A stretch of DNA of 16,167 bases from Streptosporangiaceae bacterium (GTDB lineage: Bacteria > Actinomycetota > Actinomycetes > Streptosporangiales > Streptosporangiaceae): positions 1 to 16,167 of the forward strand of contig JASIGS010000323.1 in NCBI GenBank assembly GCA_030052355.1, in the 5' to 3' direction. Positions 5,494 to 13,089 of the stretch are shown piece by piece. The notes beneath the pieces were generated by a model, which saw only the letters and a program-made list of their open reading frames with translations, was not told where the DNA came from and searched no databases. A program made the position numbers and the translations under genes. The first letter of the stretch is position 1. The number at the start of each line of letters is the position of its first letter.

Positions 5494-5781
5494 GTGGGGG
5501 TGTCTGCTCTGGCCAGAGTGAGTGAAGACGAGGTCCTGCTGGCGTGGCGCGCGGTACGCGCGTTCCGGTCAGGTAAGAGGCCGCTGTGTGCCGCTCGCGG
5601 CAGCCCGCCGCACAGCGACTGCCCGTTCCACGCCCGCTGCCCACGCTGGCAGGGCCAGCCCGACGACTGGCTCGCCAGCCTGGACGAGACCCCAGCGCAG
5701 ACGGAGCGCAGGCGGTCGTCGTGGCCCTGCAGCAGGGTGCTCGACGTGCTGTCGCCGGACGTCGCGCGGATCGGTCCCTGA
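5494..5781 (+). CDS. Small Cys/His-containing hypothetical protein
   Basis: A frame of up to 95 residues that I do not recognise. The start could be GTG 5494, 5500 or 5518; 5518 gives MSEDEVLLAWRAVRAFRSG. A short central stretch, CAARGSPPHSDCPFHARCPRW, holds three Cys and two His in a spacing that could bind a metal, followed by QPDDWLASLDE. Third codon positions are nearly all G or C from 5527 on, supporting real coding. No clear ribosome site is seen. It converges on the enolase gene, 13 bases from its end. Confidence 0.5.
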   Translation: MGVSALARVSEDEVLLAWRAVRAFRSGKRPLCAARGSPPHSDCPFHARCPRWQGQPDDWLASLDETPAQTERRRSSWPCSRVLDVLSPDVARIGP

Positions 5782-5794
5782 CGGCGCCAGCCAG

Positions 5795-7096
5795 TCAGTG
5801 CCCGGTCGGCAGACCGTAAGGCATGGCCGGCCCTGCCGCCGCGATTTCCAGCAGCCGGTTGTACTTGGCGACGCGCTCGCCCCGCGCGGGAGCTCCAGTC
5901 TTCAGCTCGCCGCAGCCGGAAGCGACAGCCAGGTCCGCGATGAACGTGTCCGTCGTCTCGCCAGAACGGTGCGAGACGAACTGGGCATAACCGCCGCGGC
6001 GGCAGGTCTCCAGGGCCGCCAGCGTCTCCGTCACGGTGCCGATCTGGTTCACCTTGATCAGCGCGGCGTTGCCGACGCCGCGGCCGATCGCCTCGGCGAT
6101 GGTAGCCGGGTTCGTGACGAAGATGTCGTCGCCGACGAGCTGGACGCGTTCGCCCAGCCTGCCGGTCAGCTGAATCCAGCCGTCCCAGTCGTCCTCTGCC
6201 AGTCCGTCCTCGATCAGCCAGACCGGGAACCTTTCGGTGATTTCTGCATAACGCTCGATCATTTCAGCGCTCGAAAAGCCGTGCCCGGCCACCAGGTAAC
6301 GACCGTCCTTGCCGCGGAACTCGCTGGAAGCCGGATCAAGTGCGATGGCCACGCCGCTCTTCCCCGCCACATACCCTGCCTCACCAATGGCGGTGACCAG
6401 GAGTTCCAGTGCTTCCTCTGGCTCGGTGATATCCGGCGCGAAGCCGCCCTCATCGCCGAGCCCGGTCGCGTAGCCCTTGGCAGCGAGCAGCCCGCGCAGC
6501 GATGCGTAGACCTCCGCTCCGGCCTGGACTGCCTCGGCAACCGACGGTGCTCCGAGCGGCGCAACCATGAACTCCTGGAAGTCGAGCGGATTGGGTGCGT
6601 GCACGCCGCCGTTGATGACGTTGAAGTGCGGAACCGGCAGCCGGGGCGGCACGCCGCGCGGGGTCAGCCAGTCCCACAGCTCGCGCCCAGCAGACGCGGC
6701 GAGGGCGCGGGCGCACGCCATCGAGGTCCCGACGATCGCGTTCGCGCCGAGCCGCGACTTGCCGGGCGTACCGTCGAGATCGATCAGCGCGCCGTCGATC
6801 TCGGCCAGGTCACGCCACGGGCCACCGGTCAGGCACTCTGCTATCTCGCCGCGTACCGCGGCCACGGCGCCGAGCACGCCGAGGCCGCCGTAACGCGAAT
6901 CGTCGTGGTCGCGCCGCTCGACCGCCTCACGGCTGCCGGTCGACGCCCCGGACGGCACTCCGGCCACTGCCGTCGTCCCGTCCGCCAGCGCGACACTGAC
7001 CTGCAGCGTGGGGCGGCCGCGCGAATCGAGGATCTCCAGCGCGCCGACCTGCCTGATCTCATGACTCGTGCTGGTGTCTGTCACTGTCGTGGTCAC
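5795..7096 (-). CDS. eno: Enolase (phosphopyruvate hydratase)
   Basis: A 433-residue enolase converting 2-phosphoglycerate to phosphoenolpyruvate in glycolysis, of full family length. Active-site segments are intact: GASTGSREAVERRD, NVINGGVHAPN, GDEGGFAP (general acid Glu), the Mg2+ ligands in DPASSEF, IEDGLAEDDWDGW and GDDIFVTN, the Lys base in LIKVNQIGTVTET, SHRSGETTDTFIADL, and KTGAPARGERVAKYNRLLEI. Deviations from the commonest forms are DFQEFM and ETTD in place of ETED. Start GTG 7096 follows GAGAGG at 6-base spacing. The gene is third in the MFS-GTPase-enolase row led by fluoride riboswitch 3. Fluoride with phosphate and Mg2+ is a classical enolase inhibitor, so this is likely an extra enolase made under fluoride stress. 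Whether it resists fluoride cannot be read. Confidence 0.95.
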   Translation of the reverse strand: MTTTVTDTSTSHEIRQVGALEILDSRGRPTLQVSVALADGTTAVAGVPSGASTGSREAVERRDHDDSRYGGLGVLGAVAAVRGEIAECLTGGPWRDLAEIDGALIDLDGTPGKSRLGANAIVGTSMACARALAASAGRELWDWLTPRGVPPRLPVPHFNVINGGVHAPNPLDFQEFMVAPLGAPSVAEAVQAGAEVYASLRGLLAAKGYATGLGDEGGFAPDITEPEEALELLVTAIGEAGYVAGKSGVAIALDPASSEFRGKDGRYLVAGHGFSSAEMIERYAEITERFPVWLIEDGLAEDDWDGWIQLTGRLGERVQLVGDDIFVTNPATIAEAIGRGVGNAALIKVNQIGTVTETLAALETCRRGGYAQFVSHRSGETTDTFIADLAVASGCGELKTGAPARGERVAKYNRLLEIAAAGPAMPYGLPTGH

Positions 7097-7190
7097 CTGG
7101 TACCTCTCTCTTGCGGGCGTCACCGGCTGTCGATGATGGCATCGCAACCGCCGTGAACGCACCGGACCAACGTCCCTGACCCCCGGGCCA

Positions 7191-9656
7191 TTAATCGGAC
7201 TCCGCGGGCAGGGCGAGCGCGGGCGTGCCGCACAGGAGCGCCAGCGCGTCGCGGTAGGCCGCGTCCTCATCCGCGGTGATCAGCCCGCGGCGCAGCGCCT
7301 CCCGCTTGAGCGCGTAGGACCGCATGTCCGCCGACGCCCGGTGCAACGCCTGCGCCAGCGCCCGGACCATGGCCTGCGCCGCAGCCGGGGACGGGCCGGC
7401 CTGCAGGACCAGCGAGAGGTGGCGCAGGCACAGCGATGGCGGTGCCGCCGGGTCCGCCTGTGCGGCGCGCTTCGCTGCTGCCTGGTGCTCGGTGGCGGCC
7501 AGTACGGCGCACACGCCGCACGACGGAGCAGCCGCCAGTTGTGCCACGCCGCGCGCCAGTTCCCCGGCCGCGCCCGATCGCGGGCCGGTGCTTCCGCCAG
7601 TACCTGGCGCGATATGTTCCAGCGCGGCAGCGATGGTGCTGGCAAGCGCGGCGTTGCCGGCCGAGATACCCACCGGGGATGCCAACCGGGCGTACTGCCA
7701 GGCGTGCAGCGAGCAGAACCCGCCAGACGCCGCGTGCCGAGCCTGGTCTTCCTGACTGGTCGCGAGCGTGAACTGGCGGTGGACGAGGTAGTCCTCCTGA
7801 GCCTGCTCCAGCTCTCCGCAGATGACGCACGGCTCCGCGTGGCCGGCCTGCGGCAGGGACGTGGTGGTGGCGGCCTCAGCCGTAGCCGTGCCGTCAGCCG
7901 CGACCCGCGGCGGGCTGGCCAGCGACCCGGAGTAGCTGGCCAGACGCGTGGTGATATCGGCGAGGACGGCGAGGTCCGTGGCGCGAGGCGGGTCACCCAG
8001 GTACCGGCGGAACTGGCCGGCCTCCTGCGCTACCTGCCGTGCGGCCTGCTCACGGAGCCTCGCGACCCAGTCCGCTGCCGCTTGCCGCAACGCCTCCCCG
8101 GCCTGCGTCACGAAACTGCCGACCGCAGTGGCGAGGCAGTCCGACAGCACGCGCTCGGCGTCTGCATCCGGCGCGGTGCGCCCGCGACGCCGTTTCAGGT
8201 GCGGGTCAGGCACGACCCACTCCACCGCCGGGACCAGCAGGTCGGGCACGTCCTCCCCGGACCAGCCTGCCGGGCCCGAGGCGAGCACGGGCAGGCCGGC
8301 GAGTTCGGCGCCATGGTGCCGCGGAGAACCGGCGAGCTCGAGCAAGGAGCCGATGTCACTCGCGGCCAGCCCGATGACGGCCGCACGCAGCTCGGCGGCA
8401 CGTTCCTCGAGCCAGCCGGCTGCTGCCTGCCGCCCGGCGAGCCGCAGCGCGCTCAAGCCGGCCTGCACGCGGTCCAGCGCGGTCGCTTTGTCGTCCGGCG
8501 GCCCGGTGACCGCGGGCGCTACCAGGTCGCGCAGAGAGGCCAGCCACTCCTCGCGCCGCTCGGCTAGCAAGCCGGGCAGCGCGGCCGCGACGTTGCCAGC
8601 GATCTCGCCGGCCGCGGCGTCCAGCCGGTGCTGCAGCTGACCCATCCGGGCGTCGAACGCGGCGGTCACGGCCGTCGGGTCCGCGACCGCCCCGGCGCTC
8701 AGGTCCCGCTGCTGCCGGGCGACGAGAAGGGCGGTCGCGGCAGCCACGGCCCGCAGCGAGGTCGTGCCCTGCTCGGTGGTCAGGAACTGGATCAGGGCAG
8801 TCCTGAACGGCTCGATGCCGCTACCTGCCAGCCGCCCGCCGTCGGCGGAGATCGCCGCGTCGAGCGCTTCGAGCGCAGACAACCCGAACACCTGCGGCGG
8901 GGCGGCTGGCAGGTTCTCTCGCGCCCACCGCCGCACGTAACTGGTGACCTCGGCGGCTTGCGGCTCGGCTGCCAGGTCACGCTTGTTGATGACCAGGAAC
9001 AGCCGCCCCGCTTGCCCAGCGGATCGGACCAGGAACTCGGCCTCGGCCTGCGTCAGCGCCGAGTCGAAGCCGGTGACGAACACGACCGCATCGGCCTGCG
9101 GCAGGTAACGCAGCGTGGCGGCGGTATTGGCCGCGATCGCCGACCCGATGCCGGGAGTGTCGACGAACTCGAAGCCAAGGCGGAGGAGCTCGGCGGGCAG
9201 CTCCACGTCGACCGAGGCGACCTGCATGCGCACCCGCTCGGCGGCGGACTCTGCCACGAACCTCGCGACCTCGCCGACCGGAACCTCAAGCGGCAGGCCG
9301 GAGGCGTGGCTGCGGACCAGCGCGCGCTCACGTGTACCGTACCGGACCGTCGTGATCACTGATGTCATCGGCAGTGCGCCGGCGGGCAGGTAGGGACCGC
9401 CCAGGAGAGCATTCATCAGCGTGGTCTTGCCACGGCTGAACTGGCCGGCCACGGCGAGCTGGAACCGCCCCGCTGCCAGCCGGGTGAGCAGCGACCTGAG
9501 CTGCTGTTCGCGCCGCTCGTCGCCGCTGGCGCGCACGATCGGCAGCACGGCGCGCAGCATGTCCGCCAGCTCGAGCCTGCGCCGCTGGTAGTCACCAAGC
9601 CGGGCCAGGCCAGCGAGATCGTCCGGGGCCCGGCCGGTGCCGTCCGGCCCGCTCAC
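7191..9656 (-). CDS. Dynamin-like GTPase fused to a Cys/His (zinc-ribbon-like) region
   Basis: An 821-residue protein. The N-terminal GTPase domain has G1 GQFSRGKT (71-78), G2 region PMTSVITT, G3 DTPG (166-169) and G4 NKRD (224-227), typical of bacterial dynamin-like proteins. Long helical regions follow, as in the membrane-binding stalk of that family. The C-terminal quarter has two related Cys/His modules: CVIC near residue 610 with GGFCSLH near 648, and CGVC near 712 with LCLRH near 744. This resembles DUF6062-type CxxC...CxxH regions. Start GTG 9656 is only 3 bases after the MFS stop; the enolase start is 94 bases downstream. Dynamin-like proteins remodel or protect membranes. A link to fluoride or membrane stress is inference from operon position; the fusion is unusual to me. 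Confidence 0.85.
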   Translation of the reverse strand: MSGPDGTGRAPDDLAGLARLGDYQRRRLELADMLRAVLPIVRASGDERREQQLRSLLTRLAAGRFQLAVAGQFSRGKTTLMNALLGGPYLPAGALPMTSVITTVRYGTRERALVRSHASGLPLEVPVGEVARFVAESAAERVRMQVASVDVELPAELLRLGFEFVDTPGIGSAIAANTAATLRYLPQADAVVFVTGFDSALTQAEAEFLVRSAGQAGRLFLVINKRDLAAEPQAAEVTSYVRRWARENLPAAPPQVFGLSALEALDAAISADGGRLAGSGIEPFRTALIQFLTTEQGTTSLRAVAAATALLVARQQRDLSAGAVADPTAVTAAFDARMGQLQHRLDAAAGEIAGNVAAALPGLLAERREEWLASLRDLVAPAVTGPPDDKATALDRVQAGLSALRLAGRQAAAGWLEERAAELRAAVIGLAASDIGSLLELAGSPRHHGAELAGLPVLASGPAGWSGEDVPDLLVPAVEWVVPDPHLKRRRGRTAPDADAERVLSDCLATAVGSFVTQAGEALRQAAADWVARLREQAARQVAQEAGQFRRYLGDPPRATDLAVLADITTRLASYSGSLASPPRVAADGTATAEAATTTSLPQAGHAEPCVICGELEQAQEDYLVHRQFTLATSQEDQARHAASGGFCSLHAWQYARLASPVGISAGNAALASTIAAALEHIAPGTGGSTGPRSGAAGELARGVAQLAAAPSCGVCAVLAATEHQAAAKRAAQADPAAPPSLCLRHLSLVLQAGPSPAAAQAMVRALAQALHRASADMRSYALKREALRRGLITADEDAAYRDALALLCGTPALALPAESD

Positions 9657-9659
9657 GGC

Positions 9660-10853
9660 TTAGCCGGCCCGCATACGACGCCGGACCAGGAACAGGAGCG
9701 GCACCGCGGCGAGCTGCGCGGCCACCGCGAAGGCCGTGATGGCACCGAGGGAGACGTCGAACAGCAAGCCGATCACCACGCTGCCGAGCACCCAGGCCGT
9801 GCCGTAGCCGCCGGTGAACAACCCGTAGGCGGAGGCGCGCCGGTCCGGCGACACCATCGGCGCGACCGCGGCCGGGATGATCGACTCCTGCACCCCCATG
9901 CCGAGTCCCCACAGCGCCATGCCGGCGACGGCGGCCCACACTCCGCCGAGGAATACGAGCGGTGCGTACGCCGCGGCGGCGATCGTCAGCGGGATGAGGA
10001 CACCGATCCCGGCACGGTCGTAGAGCTTGCCGAAGACGAGCGATCCGGTGCCGCTGACCGCCATCGCGACCGCGTACAGCACCGGCACGATCGGCGCGCT
10101 CACGGTGTGGGCCTGCTCGAAGTGGAATGAGATCAGCGGGAAGTCGGCAAACCCCGCCGCAGCGAGCCCGGACGCCGCCAGGTAGATCCAGAACACGCGC
10201 GGCAGGCCAGCGGTCGTCACCTCCTTCGGGCCGGCGGACAGGTCCTGCGGCCGCGGGAAGAACCTGCGCGCCACGAGCACAAGCGTCAGCGTGATGACGG
10301 CCGGCACCGCGAGCGCGGCGAACGCCAGCTTGTAGTCGTGGTTGCTCACCGCCAGCACCAGCGCCACGAGGAGCGGGCCGAACATGGCGCCGAACTGGTC
10401 GAGCGCCTCGTGCACGCCGAACCCCCAGCCGTAGCCCATCTCCTTCGCGGCGTGCGACAGCATCGCGTCCCTTGCCGGGTTCCTCGTCGCCTTGCCGATT
10501 CGCTCGACGATGATGAGCAGCGCTGCCACTTCCCAGTTCCCGGCCAGCGCCAGCAGCGGCACCGCCGCCATCTGCACGGTGTAGCCACCGATAGTGATCG
10601 GCCAGTACCGCCCCGTCCGGTCGGCGCTGCGGCCAGAGAACAGCCGAAGGCCGTAACCGAGGAACTCGCCGAGCCCGCTGACCACGCTGATCGTGAGCGC
10701 TCCGGCGCCAAGCGTGCCCAGGTAGGGGCCGATGATCGAGCGCGAGCCCTCGTAGGTGAAGTCGGCGAAGAAGCTCATCACGCCGACCATCAGGACGAAC
10801 TTGAGCGCCGGGGACGCAGCGCGGATCGACTTAACCGGGTTGGTCTTGATCAT
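9660..10853 (-). CDS. MFS transporter in fluoride operon
   Basis: A 397-residue major facilitator, about 12 membrane helices. The N-terminal segment SFFADFTYEGSRSIIGPYL, the loop GRSADRTGRYWPI (the motif-A region between helices 2 and 3) and ERIGKATRNPARDAMLSHAAKEMGYG mark an MFS drug-efflux-like subfamily. Start choice: GTG 10886 is in frame but lies inside the riboswitch 3 expression hairpin and lacks a ribosome site. ATG 10853 overlaps the stop of a leader frame (ATGA) and begins MIKTNPVKS, so I prefer it. It is the first full gene after fluoride riboswitch 3 and is followed at 3 bases by the GTPase gene. The substrate is unknown; fluoride or organic acid export is possible by context only. 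Confidence 0.88.
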   Translation of the reverse strand: MIKTNPVKSIRAASPALKFVLMVGVMSFFADFTYEGSRSIIGPYLGTLGAGALTISVVSGLGEFLGYGLRLFSGRSADRTGRYWPITIGGYTVQMAAVPLLALAGNWEVAALLIIVERIGKATRNPARDAMLSHAAKEMGYGWGFGVHEALDQFGAMFGPLLVALVLAVSNHDYKLAFAALAVPAVITLTLVLVARRFFPRPQDLSAGPKEVTTAGLPRVFWIYLAASGLAAAGFADFPLISFHFEQAHTVSAPIVPVLYAVAMAVSGTGSLVFGKLYDRAGIGVLIPLTIAAAAYAPLVFLGGVWAAVAGMALWGLGMGVQESIIPAAVAPMVSPDRRASAYGLFTGGYGTAWVLGSVVIGLLFDVSLGAITAFAVAAQLAAVPLLFLVRRRMRAG

Positions 10854-10891
10854 GCCGCGTCCGCGGGCACTGTGAGCCTCCGCCACGTCAT
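10850..10891 (-). CDS. 13-codon leader frame coupled to the MFS gene
   Basis: The frame ATG 10891 to TGA 10852-10850 encodes MTWRRLTVPADAA. Its stop overlaps the MFS start as ATGA. A ribosome site GGAGG (10881-10877) stands 6 bases before the in-frame GTG 10870, so the translated form may be only 6 codons. That site is inside the riboswitch 3 expression hairpin. The layout mirrors the Usp leader. The evidence is positional; the peptide may have no role of its own. Confidence 0.5.
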   Translation of the reverse strand: MTWRRLTVPADAA

Positions 10892-10905
10892 TTCATGGCA
10901 GAGGC
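10876..10905 (-). promoter_or_regulatory. Expression platform of fluoride riboswitch 3
   Basis: On the minus strand GCCTCTGCCA (10905-10896) pairs over 10 bp, one U-G wobble, with TGGCGGAGGC (10885-10876). The 5' arm includes the GCCTC pseudoknot strand and the 3' arm holds the GGAGG ribosome site of the leader frame, giving the same masking logic as riboswitches 1 and 2. Confidence 0.75.
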
Positions 10906-10958
10906 CATTAGCCAACTGGCGGTTCTGGGCTTGCGCATCCACCCGGGGCCTCATCCGG
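10900..10958 (-). promoter_or_regulatory. Fluoride riboswitch 3 (variant), upstream of MFS-GTPase-enolase
   Basis: Minus-strand RNA: P1 CCGG-ATGAGGCC-CCGG (10958-10943), an extended joining region with its own GGGT/GCCC pairing, AACC, a short P3 GCC-AGTT-GGC (10920-10911), then TAATGGCCTCT (10910-10900). GAGGC pairs with GCCTC. It differs by the roughly 12-16 base insertion and by A for the usual G in T-G-A-T-G-G. The contacts equivalent to U41, G42 and U48 are kept. TACGCT (10972-10967) just upstream is a possible -10. Confidence 0.82.
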
Positions 10959-10998
10959 CAGTTGGCAGCGTACCGCAGCCATCGGGAAGAGCGTGCAC

Positions 10999-11020
10999 GC
11001 ACTGCACCGCCACTCAGTGC
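10999..11020 (-). terminator. Possible terminator of the hyf-like operon
   Basis: Inverted repeat GCACTG (10999-11004) and CAGTGC (11015-11020), 10-base loop, overlapping the stop codon of the HyfB-like gene and lying upstream of riboswitch 3. The arms are short and there is only a weak pyrimidine run after it, so the call is tentative. Confidence 0.35.
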
Positions 11021-13089
11021 AAGCCGGTGACCACGGCGAGCACCGCCAGGAGCGCCGCCAGCATGTACGCAAGGTAGGCGTCGAGACGGCCGGACTGCAG
11101 TCGCTGAGCCAGCCGTACCAGCGCCAGGAAGGGGCGCCGGAAGGGCAGGTACAGGTACTCCTCGACCACTTCGATGACGTCCGAGCTGTAGCCGACGTGC
11201 GCTGCCGGCGTCTCCGCTTCGTCCTGGTCCGGGTCCGTCGCGGGTGGCTCGAAACGCGTGACTTCTGCACGCGTGTGCAGGACCGCTGCGAGCACCCGGC
11301 GGGTGGGGTTGGCGAAACCGAACGCGGTGTAGCTGTCGTGGCCGGTGACCCCGGCAGTCGCCGACCGCCAGGCGGGCACGCGGCGTACTCGCAGCAGCCG
11401 GCTGCCCGAGACCAGCCACGCGAAGGCGGCGACCGCAACCAGCAGCGCAGGCATGACGATCCACAGCCAGGACGGCGACAGTATCGAGAATCCAGCGAAG
11501 ACCGGCTGCACGACCCATGGGGACTTCAGCGCCGCGGTGACTGAGCTAGCCGGGAGGACCGGCGCCAGGCCCGCTCCGATCATCCTGATCTCGAGCGGTG
11601 TCAGCGCGGCCACCACGAGGCAGGCGACGGCGAGCAGCACCACGCCGACCCGGCCGACCGGGCCAAGCTCGCCGCGGCCCGCGGGCCGGCTGGCGGCCAG
11701 CGGTCTGCCGAGGACGATGAGACCGACAAGCCGCACGAACGCGACGCCGGCGAAGCCGGCGGTCAGCGCGACCGCGGCGCCGGTCACCGCGAGCACCAGG
11801 CGGTCAGCCAGGCCGGGCACGCGGAACTGCTGCATGAGCGCCTCAAGCAGGAACCACTCGGAGACGAATCCGGCGGTCGGGGGCAGCCCGGCCAGCGTGA
11901 GGCTGCCGATCGCCAGCCCCGTGCCGCTCCACGGCGCGAGCCGCACGGCCCCGCGCAGGTCGTCCAGGTCGTCGGATTGCGTCACGGCTTGTATCCCGGC
12001 GCTGGACACGAACAGCAGCGACTTCGCCGCCGCGTGCGCGATCACCTGCAAGGTCGCCGCGAGCAGGCCGACCGCCATCAGGTCGCGGCTCCCGCGGGCG
12101 GCGCCGACCAGCGCGACGCCGAATCCGGCCAGGATCAGGCCGGCATTCTCCACGCTGGAGTAGGCGATGACACGCTGCAGGCTGCCCTGGACGGCCGCGT
12201 GCGCGATGCCGAGCACAGCGGTCAGGCTCGCCAGCACGAGCACGACGTCGGTCACGGCGGCAGGCGGCGGGCCGAGCACGGCCAGGGTGCGCCACAGGCC
12301 GTAGAACCCGACGTTCACCGCGACCCCGGCCATAACCGCCCGCGCCGGGCCCGGCGCGGCAGCGTAGCCGCGCGGCAGCCACACCTGGAACGGCACCAGC
12401 CCGACCTTCACGACGAACCCGGCTACCAGCAGGACGCAGGCCGTGGACCGTAGCGGTCCGGCCGGCGCGTGCGCCAGGCCGGCCAGTGACAGTGATCCGG
12501 ACCTGGCCACCAGCAGCAACAGGCCGGTCAGCAGGCAGGCGCCACTGACCCGGCCGAAGGCCAGCGTCACGAGCGCGGCCGCCGGCCGGCCTGGCGCATG
12601 CCGGTCGAAGCCGGACAGCAGCCAGAACGCCAGCGTCAGCGACTCCCAGCCGAACAGCAGGGTAAACGCGTCGCGTGCTGTCAGCACGACCACGACCGCG
12701 CCGAGCGCGAGCGCGTAGCTCGCGCCGAGGCCGCGCCGACCCGCGTCGCCTAGCCCGCGAGCCCAGGACGCGAACGCGAGCGACACCCCGAAGGCTGCGC
12801 CGAACGCGATCACCAGGAACAACCCGGAAAGCCGGTCGGCGGCGATTCCGGGCAGGGCGGAGAACCGCGCCCCTACGGCCACCGTGCCCAGCAGGCTGCC
12901 CGACCGCAGCGACACGCTCTGCCCGGCGACCGCGGCCGCGCCAGCCGCGACCAAGCATGCCGATCCGGCGGCTCCAGCCAGGTAGGGCATCGCCCGCCAG
13001 ACGCTGCCGCGCCTGCCGACTAGGTCAACGGCCGCGGCCAGGGTAAGCAGCGCCAGCCCGCACGCGAGGAACGCGCCGAATCCGCTCAC
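11014..13089 (-). CDS. hyfB: HyfB-like antiporter-type membrane subunit
   Basis: A 691-residue polytopic membrane protein of the NuoL/MrpA/HyfB (Proton_antipo_M) family, which forms proton or cation channels in complex I-like enzymes. Key charged membrane residues are present: Glu149 in FGWESLTLAFWLLSG, Lys228 in KVGLVPFQVWLPRGY, and His352/Lys356 in AHAAAKSLLF. The His usual after the helix-7 Lys (PLHVWLP) is Gln235. The core helices are followed by a loop with YTAFGFANPTRRVLAAVL, then a polar segment and a last helix, as in hydrogenase-4 subunit B. Start GTG 13089 overlaps the preceding stop by 4 bases (GTGA). It is the last gene of the visible four-gene operon. A proton-conducting role is likely from family knowledge. 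Confidence 0.88.
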   Translation of the reverse strand: MSGFGAFLACGLALLTLAAAVDLVGRRGSVWRAMPYLAGAAGSACLVAAGAAAVAGQSVSLRSGSLLGTVAVGARFSALPGIAADRLSGLFLVIAFGAAFGVSLAFASWARGLGDAGRRGLGASYALALGAVVVVLTARDAFTLLFGWESLTLAFWLLSGFDRHAPGRPAAALVTLAFGRVSGACLLTGLLLLVARSGSLSLAGLAHAPAGPLRSTACVLLVAGFVVKVGLVPFQVWLPRGYAAAPGPARAVMAGVAVNVGFYGLWRTLAVLGPPPAAVTDVVLVLASLTAVLGIAHAAVQGSLQRVIAYSSVENAGLILAGFGVALVGAARGSRDLMAVGLLAATLQVIAHAAAKSLLFVSSAGIQAVTQSDDLDDLRGAVRLAPWSGTGLAIGSLTLAGLPPTAGFVSEWFLLEALMQQFRVPGLADRLVLAVTGAAVALTAGFAGVAFVRLVGLIVLGRPLAASRPAGRGELGPVGRVGVVLLAVACLVVAALTPLEIRMIGAGLAPVLPASSVTAALKSPWVVQPVFAGFSILSPSWLWIVMPALLVAVAAFAWLVSGSRLLRVRRVPAWRSATAGVTGHDSYTAFGFANPTRRVLAAVLHTRAEVTRFEPPATDPDQDEAETPAAHVGYSSDVIEVVEEYLYLPFRRPFLALVRLAQRLQSGRLDAYLAYMLAALLAVLAVVTGLH

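Noticed and set aside
5522..7156. Long + strand open frame (544 codons) opposite enolase
   Set aside because: It is a mirror of the enolase gene in GC-rich DNA; the minus strand has full enolase motifs and the plus product is Arg/Gly-rich with no family signs.
7097..7200. Possible fifth fluoride riboswitch before enolase (minus-strand TTAATGGCCC)
   Set aside because: No upstream P1 loop complementary to the tail and no GATG(A)GG element; the likeness is limited to a few bases.
7341..8567. Long + strand open frame (408 codons) opposite the dynamin-like gene
   Set aside because: The minus strand has clear GTPase and Cys/His motifs here; the plus frame is a compositional shadow.
10853..10886. 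GTG 10886 as the MFS start
   Set aside because: It lies inside the riboswitch hairpin, has no ribosome site, and the added residues are not MFS-like; ATG 10853 overlaps a leader stop.
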